DNA of 64,000 nucleotides from Sapria himalayana (GCA_029783825.1 JAREIK010001718.1:2856898-2920897), one strand, 5' to 3'; numbered from the stretch's first letter, positions 1 to 11,289 are shown. Notes: a model not told the origin generated them from the sequence alone. A program made the numbers and translations.

Positions 1-275
1 CATGTTCATTTGATGCAAGAGAGAGACCACAGTCATGACCTATTCTTAGAACTGTGAATTTATGTTCTAAAGAAAAAGTGTGTAATCATGGTCATTCCAA
101 GTACCATAGTCATCAAATGCAAGAGAGACTAAAATAATAGTCTATTCCCAATGTCATGATTTTGTGTTCTAGAGATAAAATGTTCAACAATAGTGATTCT
201 CAATGTCATGGAATTCTAAAGCTTGAAAGAGAATAAAACCATGACTCCTTCCAAAAAGTCATGACTTTCAACTTA
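1..275. repeat. Degenerate tandem repeat, unit about 105 bp
   Basis: Roughly two and a half diverged units. The motif (a/t)GATGCAAGAGAG or AAATGCAAGAGAG recurs near 11 and 115, and a weaker version near 220. It is followed each time by a block resembling AGTC-TATTC-CAATGTCATGA and TTGTGTTCTA. No coding frame. The array probably extends left of the window. Confidence 0.4.
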
Positions 276-1900
276 AAATTTGGATCCCTACACTCAAGTA
301 TAAAATAAAAAAACTAGGATTTCAAATAGATCCTAGGGCATGAGAGAAAAAATGCAAAGCTATGATTTTGAGAGTCAATTTTTACCCAAACATAGAAGAG
401 ATCCTTGATTAAAAGGGCACCATAAGGCACAACCATAAATTCTAATGGGAGGTCTTGAATTTTGACTCTCCCTAGGGAAAAATCTAAGACATAAAATCAA
501 ATATTGTGGATTTAGGGTTGATTCTTAGATACTCTTGGGGACTATTATTGGAAACCCAAAAATTCTATGAGATATTTGTTAAATTATCTCATGTGAATTT
601 CTCCACAATATCATGCTAAATTAAGATCTAGGGTTGTTATATTTAATTGTATGATTGATCCTTAATTGATTAATTTGATGTTGGAATTTTATCTAGGGTT
701 GGATATTAATGGATGTGGTATTTATTTAGAACTAAAAGTAGAGTTGTATTTATTTAGAACTGAAAGTAAAATTGTATTTAATTATAACTAAAAGTAGAGT
801 TTAACTATTAGTAAATTTGTATGTACTATGATGATGGATGGTAATAGGTAAGTCATAAATCACACTCGCATGTAATGGTAGGGAGAAAGTAACTACCCTT
901 CTAATCGTGATGTGTGAGATAAACTTATATGTAAAAACATATATTTTAGGTATGTTAATCATATGAGTATGATGCTTACTAAGTTGAAAGCACAAATACT
1001 TTTTATAAGCTAATTTATTATGCATAAATTAGAAGAAGTGACTCTTATTTGATGTGAGTATTTTATAAAATATTTTCCTAAGAGGTTTTACCTTTAATTT
1101 GGAAGCCTCATGTCATCATGGTGGATGGTGACATGTAAGCACGAGGCATGCATGATTGGTGGTGACTCATAAGGTAGTACCAATCATGTGAGTTACTTTA
1201 TATCATATGACTACCACCAATGAGATTCAAAGAAAATCAAATGTTAATTATGCATGTATGATGCTCACAATACTAAAAGTATAAATATTTTTACTACCAC
1301 ATCAATTACATCTATATGTCATGCAAGGGTGAAAAATAAGAATGTACATACAAGTTAACTTTCAATGATAGTTGATGAGTTGACTGAAAGCTATGAACTT
1401 GTGAATGACTCTCGAGTAATAATGATTTATCATTTTGATGGTGAAGTATCGATGAGATAGTTACGAGGGGATCATCATGGGGAGAGCTCAATAGTAGATA
1501 ACCATCTTGTATACCATTAGGATACTAGGATATTTATAGAATAATCTAATATTCATTCTATAACAAAGCACAATAAGATCTAAACTATTTAGATATCTCA
1601 TTATGTGTAATAAAATATATCAACCCTAGAATCTAAGAATCTTATTGAAAACTCAATCTTATCTTTTCAGCAAAAGTAAAAGTTGACTAATGGTTGGTTG
1701 ATTGAAATTCCTATCTTATCTCAATGAGATCGATATCTAGATAAAAAAATATACTTTATTTCTTATATAACTCATATATTTGAGAGACAAGTTAGATAAG
1801 AGACTCTTACACAATGAGATTTTGGGACTTTGCCTAATCCTAAAATTTGGGCATTGTAACAAAATTGCAATAGGTCAACGTCATCCTTAGAAGATATATC
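276..1900. other. Non-coding AT-rich stretch, no gene recognised
   Basis: Both strands are full of stops and no conserved domain is visible. It contains the 28-bp tandem repeat listed separately. It lies just upstream of the gypsy protease, so part of it may be decayed gag or leader of that element. I could not identify a 5' LTR here matching the sequence after the 3' polypurine tract at about 5318. Confidence 0.4.
718..801. repeat. 28-bp tandem repeat, three units
   Basis: Units at 718-745, 746-773 and 774-801, each close to GTATTTATTTAGAACTAAAA followed by GTAGAGTT, with a few substitutions in the second and third. Direct slippage-type duplication in non-coding DNA. Confidence 0.8.
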
Positions 1901-1931
1901 TAAGAAAGAAACTATTTAAATAGGATTACGA

Positions 1932-2270
1932 ATGACAAGATCTCTAGGTATGCAAGCCAAAGAAAAAGATGATGAAGAACATCAGAAAAATATATTTCAT
2001 ACTAGGTGTCATGTAAAAGATAAGGTATGTGACATGATTATTGATGGTGGGAGTTGTACAAATATTGCTAGAAAAATCATGCTACAAAAATCAGGATTAC
2101 TAACTATGAAACACATGTAGTCATATAAGTTATAATAACTAAATGATAATGGTAAAATAAATATGAATAAAGTCAAAGTCATTTCAAATTGAAAATTATG
2201 CAGGTGAAGTATTATGTGATGCGATGCCTATGCAATTTGGACACCTTCTTTTAAGTAGACCATGGTAATC
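1932..2270 (+). pseudogene. Gypsy aspartic protease remnant
   Basis: A 62-residue open stretch (1932-2120) contains IFHTRCHVKDKVCDMIIDGG followed by SCTN. This is the retropepsin-like fold of plant gypsy polyproteins, with the active-site triad appearing as D-G-G followed by S rather than the usual D-[ST]-G. After the stop at 2118, homology continues in broken frames to LLLSRPW near 2245-2265, the typical flap-to-end motif (family form LLGRPW). This piece would have cleaved the Gag-Pol polyprotein. It is a fragment, confidently gypsy by context with the reverse transcriptase downstream. Confidence 0.75.
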
Positions 2271-2689
2271 TAATAGCGAGTCAAGCATGATGAACTTATC
2301 AATAAGTATTCTTTTGAATCCCAATGAAGATCTACTACTCTTGTTCCATTAACTCTTACCTAGGTATATGAAGATGAAGTAAGAATAGAATGGGATAGTA
2401 TTTAAAAGAAATAAGATGAAAAGGAAAAGAAAGTTGAGAGAAAAATAAAGAGTAGTCAAAAAAGAGAGAGAAGATGAAAGAGCAACTAAAAAGATGAGAT
2501 GAAACTCAACTAATGAGAGAAAATCACATAGACAATAGAAGAATTATTATGCAAAAATGAGTGAGATGGAAAGAGTTTTATGTTCGAATCAGACATTAAT
2601 GTTACTTATGTATAAGGAAGCTTTATTAAATGCTAATGATCATAACTCTACCATGTAAAATTCTATTTCCTCTCTTTTGTATAAATATA

Positions 2690-3275
2690 AAGATATCTTT
2701 CTTATAGAAACACCTCCTAGACTACACCCATCCTAAGGTATCAATCATCATATTGACTTTATTATAGAATCTCTTATTCCCAGCTAGCATTTACATAGGT
2801 GTAATTCCAAAGAAACAAATGAGCTACAAAGGCAAGTTGGTGAATTATTGGAAAAGATCCATATTAGAAAAAAGTATGAGTCCATGTGTTCTTCTAGTAA
2901 TATTTGTTCTCAAAAGGGATGGATTATGAAGAATGTGTATTGATTTTCAAGTATTTAATAATGAAACTAAAAAGTATCAACATCTCATTCCACGACTAGA
3001 TGATATCTAGATGACCTACATGTTACTTTCATATTTTTTAAAATTGATTTAAAAGTAGATAATTAGAATAGCAGAAAGTGATGAATGGAAAATAACATTT
3101 AGAACAAAATATGGATTGTATGAGTGATTAGTTATACAATTTGGATTAACTAATGTACCCAATGCTTTCATGAGGTTAATGAACTATGTTTTGCAAGCTT
3201 TCAATTTTATGTTTTTTGTTGGTATAATTTTTGATGACATCTTGGTTTATATTGAAAAATAAGATTGATATCTTG
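2690..3275 (+). pseudogene. Gypsy reverse transcriptase remnant
   Basis: Translations in shifting frames give PPRLHPS-GINHHIDFIIES (the conserved LPP...HxIDF entry motif), then VFNNETKKYQHLIPRLDDI, YHQIRIAESDEWKITFRTKY and finally FFVGIIFDDILVYIEK at about 3215-3258. The catalytic YxDD box is present as FDD. In the family this enzyme copies element RNA into cDNA in cytoplasmic particles. Multiple in-frame stops and indels make this copy non-functional. Confidence 0.85.
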
Positions 3276-3639
3276 AGAAATAAAACTTGTCTTAGATACT
3301 TTTAAAAAATAAAAATTATTTGCTAACTTTAAAAAGTGTATCTTTTGCATGGAAAAACTTGTCCCTCTAGTTTTTTCCATTTTTGATCAAGGTATATAAG
3401 TGGATAAGGAAAAGATAAGAGTAATTGAAGAATAGTCAACACCCAACATATATAACTAATATAAGGAGTTTTCATGGCATAGTGAGCTTTTAGAGAAGGT
3501 TTGAACCAAAAATTTAGTAACCTACTTACACCCCTAATTGAAATAATAAAGAAAGATGTGCAATTCAAGTGGGAGCTGAACAAGAGAAAGCATTCATGTT
3601 AATTAAGAAAAATAACTAATATGCTAATCTACTTATTTT

Positions 3640-3965
3640 ACTTAATTTTAATAATATGTTTGAAATAAAATGTGATGCATCATAATTGGTATTGGAGTTG
3701 TATTGTTGCAAGAAGCTAGACCAATTGCATATTTCAATGAAATGAAAAGTGGAATAGTCATAAATTACCCCACTTATGAAAAGAAAATGTATGCCTTAGT
3801 GAGAGTTTTGAAGACATGACTACACAATCTTTTGCCCAAAGAATTTGTGATTCGTGTGAATCATGAATCTTTGAAGTGCTTGAAGAGGCAAAATAAACTA
3901 AATAAACATCATACAAAGTAGGTAGAATTTATTGAGATATTTTCCTATATCATTAAGTACAAGTA
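3640..3965 (+). pseudogene. Gypsy RNase H remnant
   Basis: Broken frames read FEIKCDAS, then IGIGVVLLQEARPIAYFNE, YPTYEKKMYALVRVLK and EFVIRVNHESLKCLK. This is the RT-linked RNase H of gypsy elements: the first catalytic Asp lies in CDAS, the Glu in the YEKKMYAL helix, and the Asp expected in the family form V-x-TDH is here Asn (VNHESL). It directly follows the reverse transcriptase remnant in the expected order. Pseudogenised. Confidence 0.8.
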
Positions 3966-4194
3966 ATGAAAAGAGAAGATAGTTGATGATGTATTATCTC
4001 ACATGTGTATTTTAGTTTCTATCTTAGATTCAAAACTTATAGGATTTGAATACATTAAGGAGTTATATTCTATTAATACTAATATTTCCAAAATATTCAA
4101 TGGTTATGAGAAAGTTGGTATGGGAAAGTTATTTTTGTTTAATAAATTTTATTTTAAGAGAGAACAAATTATACATTTCTGTATGTTCTCTACG

Positions 4195-4900
4195 TAGTTA
4201 CCTGTAGAGAAGCACATAAGAGTGGATTAATAAGTCATTTTGGAATAACTAAGACTTCATGTATTTTGCAAGACTACTTATTTTGGCCTTATGTGAAACA
4301 TGATAAGCAAAATATTTATGAAAAATATCTAAAATGTAAGCAAGCAAAGTCAAAGATATATTTACATGGTCTATATACCGCTCTACTTGTACCAAATGAA
4401 CCATGGTTAACATATATATAAAGTTTGTGTTGGGTTTGCCTAGGTCTAAGGATAGAAAGGATTTAATTTTTAAGGTGTTTGATAGATTTTAAGATGACAC
4501 ATTCATATCATGTCATAAAATTAATGATGTATCACATATATTTAGCTTAGTTTTCAAAAAAAAATTATGATTTAATGGCATGCCTGAAAGTATTATTCCA
4601 GATAGAGACACTGAGTTTCTATGTTATTTTTGGAAGAATTTATAAGAAAATTTGGGAACTAAGATTTTATTCTCTATTATTTTTCATCCACAAAATGATA
4701 GTCAAACTGAGGTAGTTAATTAGACATTGTCAACCATGCTATGTGTCATCATTCGTAAGAACATAAAAACTTAGGAGGAATATTTATCTCATGTTGAATT
4801 TGTATATAATCAAAATATATATTCTACCACTAAATTCTCACCATTTGAAGTTATTTATGGTTTTAATTCTTTAGACACCTCTCAACATGACTTTTTTACC
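4195..4900 (+). pseudogene. Gypsy integrase remnant
   Basis: The N-terminal zinc-binding part reads REAHKSGLISHFGITKT and then CILQDYLFWPYVKHD...CLKCKQAKS in patched frames. The catalytic core follows, with GMPESIIPDRDTEFL at about 4578-4620 (central catalytic Asp of DDE) and HPQNDSQTEVVN at about 4688-4722 (catalytic Glu). It ends with YNQNIYSTTKFSPFEVIYGF. Stops interrupt each block. The integrase position after RNase H confirms the gypsy assignment. Confidence 0.85.
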
Positions 4901-5311
4901 TTTGAGTGAACATGAGAAAAAATAGTAAAGCCAATTCATAAAAATAGTAAGAGAAATAGTAAAATAGTAAAATAGTAAAAAATTCTTTTGAAGTTATTTT
5001 GATGGTAAGAGAAAGGATGAATTAGTTAAGCAAATTCATAAAAATAGTAAAGCCAACAACATGAGAAAAAAAAAGTTGTATGTCAATCTTGCTAATAAGG
5101 GTCAGGTCATAAAAGAATTGTATTTGGATCAAAGATTGAGTTTGGTTATGAATAAGAAGGAAAGGTTTCTTGAAGAGAGATGCTTTAAGCTACTTCCAAT
5201 GTGAGATGAACTATTCTAAGTTCTTGAATGGATCAATCAAAATGCCTACAAATTGGATATCCCTTTGTGAGTTTGACATTAGTTCTAGCTTTAAATTTTT
5301 GATTTATCTCC

Positions 5312-5900
5312 TTTTCAAGAAGGGGAAGATGATGCAAAACCTATGAGTTACAGCAAATCAAACTCCAGTTGAGGTGGTCAAACTTATTGGATCAATCACT
5401 AGAATAAAGACAAAAAGATTAAGTTATACCCTATATAGGCTTATCCAATAAGCACGGGTTAAGATTTACATGAATAGGACCTTACTTATAAAATTAGATG
5501 AGCCCAATCAATTTAATTAAGGTATCAAAAGAAAATGTAAAGTTACAAAAGTAAGGGAGGAGAATGCTCCCAATGAGTCTTGAGTATTTTTAATAAAAAA
5601 GGAAATATAATTTTTGCATCATTTTTACTTTTGTTTGTTTTATTATGTAATTGTAATTATTAGAAATAGTAATTATTGCCTAGTTTGATGGAATTACTCA
5701 AATACTTTATATATATTATTTTTTGGAATGAAATAAATAGACAATTTTCTTGTAAGAGAACTCTTTAGTTATTTAAGAAATTTGTGAACTTGTCAAGATT
5801 TCCTATGACATTCATATATGACTTATCAGTCAATCCTTTATAATTGATTGAAGTATCATTGCTATATCGAGGTTTTTACTTATTTCTTTCAATGAGTTGT
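5312..5900 (+). repeat. Polypurine tract and putative 3' LTR of the gypsy element
   Basis: AAGAAGGGGAAGATGATGC at about 5318-5336 is a polypurine tract followed by TGATG, a plausible LTR start. The sequence downstream is non-coding and AT-rich with promoter-like TA stretches. No second copy was found upstream of the gag/protease region, so the LTR call rests on position alone. The right limit is a guess. Confidence 0.4.
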
Positions 5901-6360
5901 GGTAGTTTCATATATATGTGATTATAGAATGATGTTGGTCATTAAATCTAATCATGAGTCTCATTAATTCTAAGTGAGGTTCATATTAGAAAAGTTGTTA
6001 ATTTGAAGCTAGCCAATTCATTTGGCACAACATTGACAAAATAAAATATTTAACCTGAAGAATAATGCATAATGATATCCATAGTATTTTTCCCAAAATC
6101 CCAGGTATGCGTAATTATTCTAGAATTTTATGATATCTATGATTTTATATTCTAAAAAAATTTATTAATTTAAAATATAATTTTGGTCTGATTAATACTT
6201 TATGGATATTAGTACGTTTCAATAAATCTTTAGTATATATTATTCATATAAGCATTTATAACAATTAAACTTTGAACTTTTATATTCCATTTAAGTACAA
6301 ATTGATTAAGGTGGGGCCCAAATTCAAAATATCATATGCTACAATTTATTATCAATAGTT
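5900..6360. other. Non-coding AT-rich stretch
   Basis: No domain, repeat or RNA recognised between the gypsy 3' region and the 330-bp duplication. Confidence 0.4.
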
Positions 6361-7020
6361 CCTACCAAGCTCATAGGAGCCCATATTTTTTTTATTTTGA
6401 TTTCATTGATTATATAATATATGATAAGAAAGAGAAAGAGATACAACTCTACTAATTAAAAGGTAACATCCAAGTTCCTAAAAATAGATGTAATAACTAT
6501 AATATTTTTTTTGAATTATTATTTAAATATAATAACATAGAAATAAAAGGCAAATTTTAAAAATTAAAAGTGTTTTCTAAATCTCTTTCTCAAAATGGAA
6601 ATGTTTTAGGCTTAGATGATTAAGAAAATTATATTTGGATTTTCCACCTAAAATTTTTGTTGGTTATAGTCATAGCCAGAATGCTATTCACCTACCAAGC
6701 TCATAGGAGCCCATATTTTTTTTATTTTGATTTCATTGATTATATAATATATGATAAGAAAGAGAAAGAGATACAACTCTACTAATTAAAAGGTAACATC
6801 CAAGTTCCTAAAAATAGATGTAATAACTATAATATTTTTTTTGAATTATTATTTAAATATAATAACATAGAAATAAAAGGCAAATTTTAAAAATTAAAAG
6901 TGTTTTCTAAATCTCTTTCTCAAAATGGAAATGTTTTAGGCTTAGATGATTAAGAAAATTATATTTGGATTTTCCACCTAAAATTTTTGTTGGTTATAGT
7001 CATAGCCAGAATGCTATTCA
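6361..7020. repeat. Perfect 330-bp tandem duplication
   Basis: The block 6361-6690 starting CCTACCAAGCTCATAGGAGC is repeated head to tail at 6691-7020. I saw no mismatch reading line by line. The unit ends in the copia RNase H motif GGTTATAGTCATAGCCAGAA, so a piece of the element is duplicated. In a region where every other repeat is diverged, identity implies a very recent event or an assembly duplication. Confidence 0.9.
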
Positions 7021-7250
7021 CCTCTCCAAAATTCAAATTCCATTCAAGATCGAACCATTTTGATGTTAGATATCATTAGATTTTTTATGTGTTTAAGTCA
7101 AAGAAACTGTGATTGGAGAAAACACATACCAATTAAAATGGATAAGAATTGTTGACTAAGTATTTTCCAAAGGAGAAGTTGGAAGCTTCTAGGAAAATAA
7201 CGGGCTTAGTTGAGCACACAACATGAGGTAGAGGGGAAGATTTGTTGGGT
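6991..7250 (+). pseudogene. Copia RNase H C-terminal remnant (first copy)
   Basis: Patched frames give YSHSQNAIHLSK, then IPFKIEP (family FHSRTKHID), and after 7120 NENG...LTKYFPKEKLEAS-KITGLVEHTT followed by a stop. This matches the end of Ty1/copia polyproteins of the Tnt1-like group (HxNENxADMLTK...EHT). A purine-rich AGAGGGGAAGATTTGTTGGG follows at about 7230-7249, which looks like the polypurine tract and LTR start. Several frameshifts make it a pseudogene. Confidence 0.7.
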
Positions 7251-7329
7251 CCGCCCCATATTGGCAAAGAGCGAGCTAAGAAATGTCTTTCAAGTGAGAA
7301 AAATATTAAGGAGATGAAAAAAAATTTAT

Positions 7330-7905
7330 TCATCTATTATTGATAGTTTGATGCACGTTATGGTTTATACTAGGCCATACATTACTCATGTAGTTGGAGT
7401 AATAAGCCATTTTATTATTAATCATGGTAAGGAGCACTAGGAAGCAGTGAAGTAGGTACTCAGATATTTGAGAGGTGCTTCCAAGGTGTGTTTGTGTTTT
7501 GGAAGTGACAAGGTTATGCTAGTTGGAAATGCATATTTAGAAATGTGTCTATTTTAGAAATGTGTTGCATTATCCACCATAGAAGTTGAGTACATTGCTA
7601 TTACTGAGGAGTGTAAGGAATCTTTGTGGATGAGGAAATTCTTAGAAGAATTGGGACTACAACAAAAGAAATATATTGCTTACGATGATAGCCAAAGTTT
7701 TATTCAGCTCTCCAAAAATTCAATGTTCCATTCAAGATAAATATATATTATTGGATTCGTGATGCACTTGAGTCAAAGTAACTATGATTGGAGAAAATAC
7801 ATACCAATGAAAATGGATTACACATGTTGGTTATGTATTTGCCAAGAAGCTGGAAGCTTGCAGACAACGAGCTGACTTAGTTAAGAACACAACATGAGGC
7901 GCAGG
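7330..7905 (+). pseudogene. Copia RT end and RNase H remnant (second copy)
   Basis: Reads MVYTRPYITHVVGVISHF (family M-x-TRPDI-x-xAVG), then HWEAVK-VLRYLRGASKVCLCF, KCVALSTIEVEYIAITEECKESLWMRKFLEELGLQQK, and AYDDSQSFIQLSKNSMFHSR. These are the linker and RNase H domain of copia polyproteins. The polypeptide end (LVKNTT) is near 7900. It partly repeats the piece at 6991-7250, so two related copia 3' ends lie in tandem. Stops replace the Trp and Gln positions in several places. Confidence 0.8.
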
Positions 7906-7909
7906 TGAA

Positions 7910-7944
7910 GATTTGTCCCCATTTTGGTAGACATGAGATGAACC

Positions 7945-7977
<33 letters not shown>

Positions 7978-8547
7978 CATTGCATTATCTAAATGTGGGC
8001 TGGCTATTTTTCTTTTTTGTGATTGTTGACCAACTTATGAGTTGCAAAGAGCAGTGAAAATGAGAGAGGAAAAAAGGGAGTGAAGAAATTGAATCCTTGC
8101 AAGGTAATGTACAATTATACTAGTTCTTATCACTGATTAGCTCTTTCCATCATTCTCAGTTGAAATCTATTTCTTTGGTGAGATCTAGAGTTTTCTCTCT
8201 TGTAATCCATCTTATGATGATGATCTTTGTTGTTTTGGTGCCTTGAGAACTATATTCTTGAAGAATTGTTGTTGTTAGCCTCTAGTTTGCTTATGAGAGA
8301 AGAAAATCATGTATACCCATTTTTGATGTTGTTGAGATAATTGAAGTATTAGAGCTCTATGAGTCCTGTGATTTGTTACCCTTTCCATTTGGGAGGTTTC
8401 CACGTAAAATTGTAGTCTCATTGTGGTTGGTTGTTGTTTCTTAGTTTGAATTGATATTGTCTTGTTTGGTTGTTTAACCTATTTTAGCACACAAAGAGGA
8501 ACAGATATTTTTTGACACCATTTTATTTGGTTGTTCTTCCCAACAAT
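7910..8547 (+). repeat. Copia LTR between a 3' end and a gag (PPT-LTR-PBS order)
   Basis: Upstream is the copia coding end with a purine-rich GGTGAAGATTTG. Downstream, TGGTATCATAGCC at 8549-8561 matches the initiator-tRNA-Met primer-binding consensus TGGTATCAGAGCC with one change, and it directly follows CAACA, a typical LTR terminus. The same segment therefore acts as a 3' LTR for what lies left and a 5' LTR for the gag at right, as in tandem elements sharing one LTR. The left border is approximate. Confidence 0.6.
7946..7975 (+). repeat. C30 homopolymer
   Basis: Thirty consecutive C residues inside the LTR-like segment. On the minus strand this is a G30 run that could fold as a G-quadruplex. 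A run this long also commonly marks unreliable sequence length. Confidence 0.95.
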
Positions 8548-8548
8548 G

Positions 8549-8561
8549 TGGTATCATAGCC
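8549..8561 (+). promoter_or_regulatory. Primer-binding site, tRNA-iMet type
   Basis: TGGTATCATAGCC, one mismatch from the canonical plant copia primer-binding site. It lies 33 bases before the gag start codon at 8594. Confidence 0.75.
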
Positions 8562-8593
8562 AAGTTTCTTTGAATTTTTTTCTGCGTGCAAAA

Positions 8594-9160
8594 ATGGATG
8601 GAATTATAAATTTAATTTTAGTGAATTACTCCACTTGGAAGCCTATGATGGAAGATTTATTATATCATAAAAATTTATACAAGCCTTTCAGCCTGAATGG
8701 ATAACCAACAGACATGCTTGATGAGGAATGGGACAATGAAAATAGAAAAGTCATTGCCTATATGAGAAGATGGATGGATCCAACTCTCCATGAAGATATT
8801 TCTGATGAAACAAAAGTAGATGTCTAGAAAAAGCTTGAAAATTTGTTTGCCAAGAAAATATCATGAAATAAAACTACTTTGTTTAGAAGACATGTAATTT
8901 TGAAGCACAAGGATGGAAACAATATGGTTGAACATATAAGTTCTTTTTAGGGTATTGTGAACAAGTTAGTTGCTATGAAAATGAATATTGATGATGAGAT
9001 GCAAGCATCACTACCCCTCATTTCTTTTCCTGATAGCTAGGAAACATTGGTAGTAGTAACAGTTAGTAATTCCACTCCAAATGTGATTTTAACTATCGAG
9101 ATTGTTAAAGTCAGTTTGTTGAATGAAGATACTAGAAGAAAAGAAAAGAGTGAAACATGA
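8594..9160 (+). pseudogene. Copia gag (UBN2/DUF4219-type) remnant
   Basis: From the ATG at 8594 one frame reads MDGIINLILVNYSTWKPMME, then DLLYHKNLYKPF, WDNENRKVIAYMRRWMDPTL, KKLENLFAKK, RRHVILKHKDGNNMVEHISS and LVAMKMNIDDEMQASLPLIS. This is the plant copia Gag capsid region, in which the N-terminal NYxxWKxxME motif is diagnostic. In-frame stops replace several residues, including a Trp position (TGG to TAG) at about 8826. It ends abruptly near 9160, where a minus-strand LTR begins. Confidence 0.75.
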
Positions 9161-9474
9161 GTATTAGGTGTACAAGTACTAGAAGTTAGAATTTTACTAT
9201 TCATCATTGTTGAGATAGACCTACTAAATCTAGTGCTATTGTCCAGCTCTATCTTAATTTTGAATAACAAACTTAATTTCCACAAGAACTAATGATTCAA
9301 TTTTATATGTATAAGTCAAACTCTACCTATCAAATCACCTATAGTGTAGAATAGAGTACATATGCATTTTCACAAATTTAGCTTATTGTAAAATCTTTTA
9401 TTTTAATAAGAAAAAGAAGCAAATAAAGAATATGGAAAAAATAAAAAGATATTACTTTTAGCATAAATTAGTTC
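9158..9474 (-). repeat. Partial 3' LTR of the minus-strand copia element
   Basis: On the minus strand a polypurine tract (CTAAGTGGGAGAGTT, complement of about 9477-9492) is followed by sequence that is homologous, with gaps, to plus-strand 17390-17720. Shared features include GATTT(T)AGTAGGTCTATCT and the nearby TTCTAACTTCTAGTAC. The LTR stops at about 9158 against the gag fragment, so it is truncated. Confidence 0.5.
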
Positions 9475-9494
9475 CAACTCTCCCACTTAGGTTC

Positions 9495-9930
9495 AGAGCC
9501 ATGATGCTATATGTGTAACTTTCATTCCTTCTACATGTCTGTCAAAAGTTTTAGCTGGAAGGCTCCTCATAAAAGGATTCATCAAGTTATCTATCGATGC
9601 TACTTTCTTCACCACCACATCTCCTCTTTTCACAATATCTTTTATTAGATGATATTTATGCTCGATGTGTTAAGTATTCTTATGAATTCTAGATTTCTTT
9701 GAATTTGTAACTATTTCACTATTATCACAATAAAGTGTAATAAGTAGTTGCTTAGAGGAAAAGATCAATATATCTATTAGAATGTTCTTAAGCCATATAG
9801 CCACTTTAGCTGCCTATAAAGCTTACACATACTCAACCTTCATACTGGAATCAGTAATACAAGATTTTTGATACTCCTTGAACTTATTGCTCCATTTCCC
9901 ACAATAAACACATTACCCGAGATGGATATT
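9495..9930 (-). pseudogene. Copia RNase H remnant
   Basis: The minus strand reads AKVAIWLKNILIDI, LLITLYCDNSEIVTNSKKSR and IHKNT-HIEHKYHLIKDIVK, then VVVKKVASIDNLMNPFMRSL. These are the C-terminal RNase H motifs of copia polyproteins (family: YCDNxxAIxxxKNPxxHxRTKHI). Scattered stops are present. Confidence 0.75.
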
Positions 9931-9959
9931 CTCAATTCCATATCTAATTAGAAATCTGA

Positions 9960-11105
9960 GTTTGTATACCATATATGCACAAGAATGTTTGCTCGATACA
10001 CATACACTAACATATAATCTCTAGTCCTTTTTAGGTGATTGATTATTTTTTTTATCCAATAATCTTGTCTTGGATTATATTGATATATGCTTACATTCCT
10101 ACAAAAAATAGATATCAAGTATGGTACAAAGTATTTCATATATCAAAATTCCTACTATAGATGCATAAGAAATTGTTTTTATTTTCTCTATCTCATTTGG
10201 TATTTTGGGACACTTTTTTTATAGAGAAATTCTATGTTTAAAAGGAATAAAATATTTTTTGGAATCTTGTATGTTAAAATGAGTCAATATATGATCGATA
10301 TAAATAGCTTGAGACAAACCCAATATTCTTTATCTATGATCTTACAAAACCTTAATCCCAAGAATATGAATAGTTTCTTCTAAGTTTATCATATTAAAGT
10401 GACTGGACAACCAAATCTTAACCAAAGCAATGAGCCAAAATGATTGCCAATGAATAATATATCATCAATGTATAATACCAAGAACACCACATTGTTATCA
10501 CTTTGCCTTTATATACACACAATAGTCATCTTTATTAATCAAAACCATGAGACTTAATGCCTTAATTAAAATAAGTATTCTAAGATATAGATATTTGTTT
10601 CATACTATAAATGGACTTTGTTCAACTTATACAATATGTGTTATTGGTCTTTTCTATGAAACTATTTGGCTATATCATATAGATAGATTCTTGAGATGTT
10701 CATTTAAAAATACAATCTTTATGTTTATTTTCTAAATCTAATAATTATAATTAGTTGCAATGAACAAGTAAATCTGGATTGATTCACCTTTATTACTAGC
10801 AAAGAGGTATCCTCAAAATTGATTCATTCTTTTTGAGGAAAATCTTTTGCAACAAACCTTGTTTTATAAGTCTCAACATTAATATCAATTACTCACTTTT
10901 TTCTTATAGATCAACCTATACTTTATGGGTTTTATATCTTCAGGTGGTTCCATAAGATCCCAAACATGATTAGAGTGTATTGACTCATTTTTAATTCAAT
11001 AGCCTTTTGCAAATTTCTACATCCAGTTCTTTAAGTGTTTCATCATAGCTTTTGGGATCAGTATCCAGCTCATTGGGGATTATATCATAATACTCTCTCA
11101 AGAAT
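9960..11105 (-). pseudogene. Copia reverse transcriptase remnant
   Basis: Minus-strand frames give MYSNHVWDLMEPPEDIKPIK, YRLIYKKK, and ETYKTRFVAKDFPQ near 10840-10960. These correspond to the copia RT entry (VWELVDPPEGxKPIGCKWIYKxK...FKARLVAKGxxQ). Further left the homology is weaker and shredded by indels. The copia YVDD box falls near 10430-10460, where the text is too decayed for me to call it safely. Confidence 0.7.
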
Positions 11106-11289
11106 GTATATCAAGTAGGTTGATGAATAATTATCTCACTATGATAAGACACTCCTCTCTATTGTATACTTTTAGTGACATATTATGCAGATACCGATCC
11201 TTGTGAACCATTATGATCATTACCTTTTGTCTATACAACTGATAAATCAAAGATAGACTCACAAGGTTTAGTATTAATATTTTCACAAC

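Larger units (their letters stand above)
1900..5900 (+). mobile_element. Decayed Ty3/gypsy LTR retrotransposon
   Basis: Plus-strand remnants appear in the order protease, reverse transcriptase, RNase H, integrase, then a polypurine tract and LTR-like sequence. That order, with integrase last, defines Ty3/gypsy (Metaviridae-type) elements rather than copia. Every domain is broken by stops and frameshifts, so nothing is translatable as a polyprotein. Gag and a 5' LTR were not recognised. The left limit is set where the protease becomes recognisable and the right limit is approximate. Confidence 0.8.
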
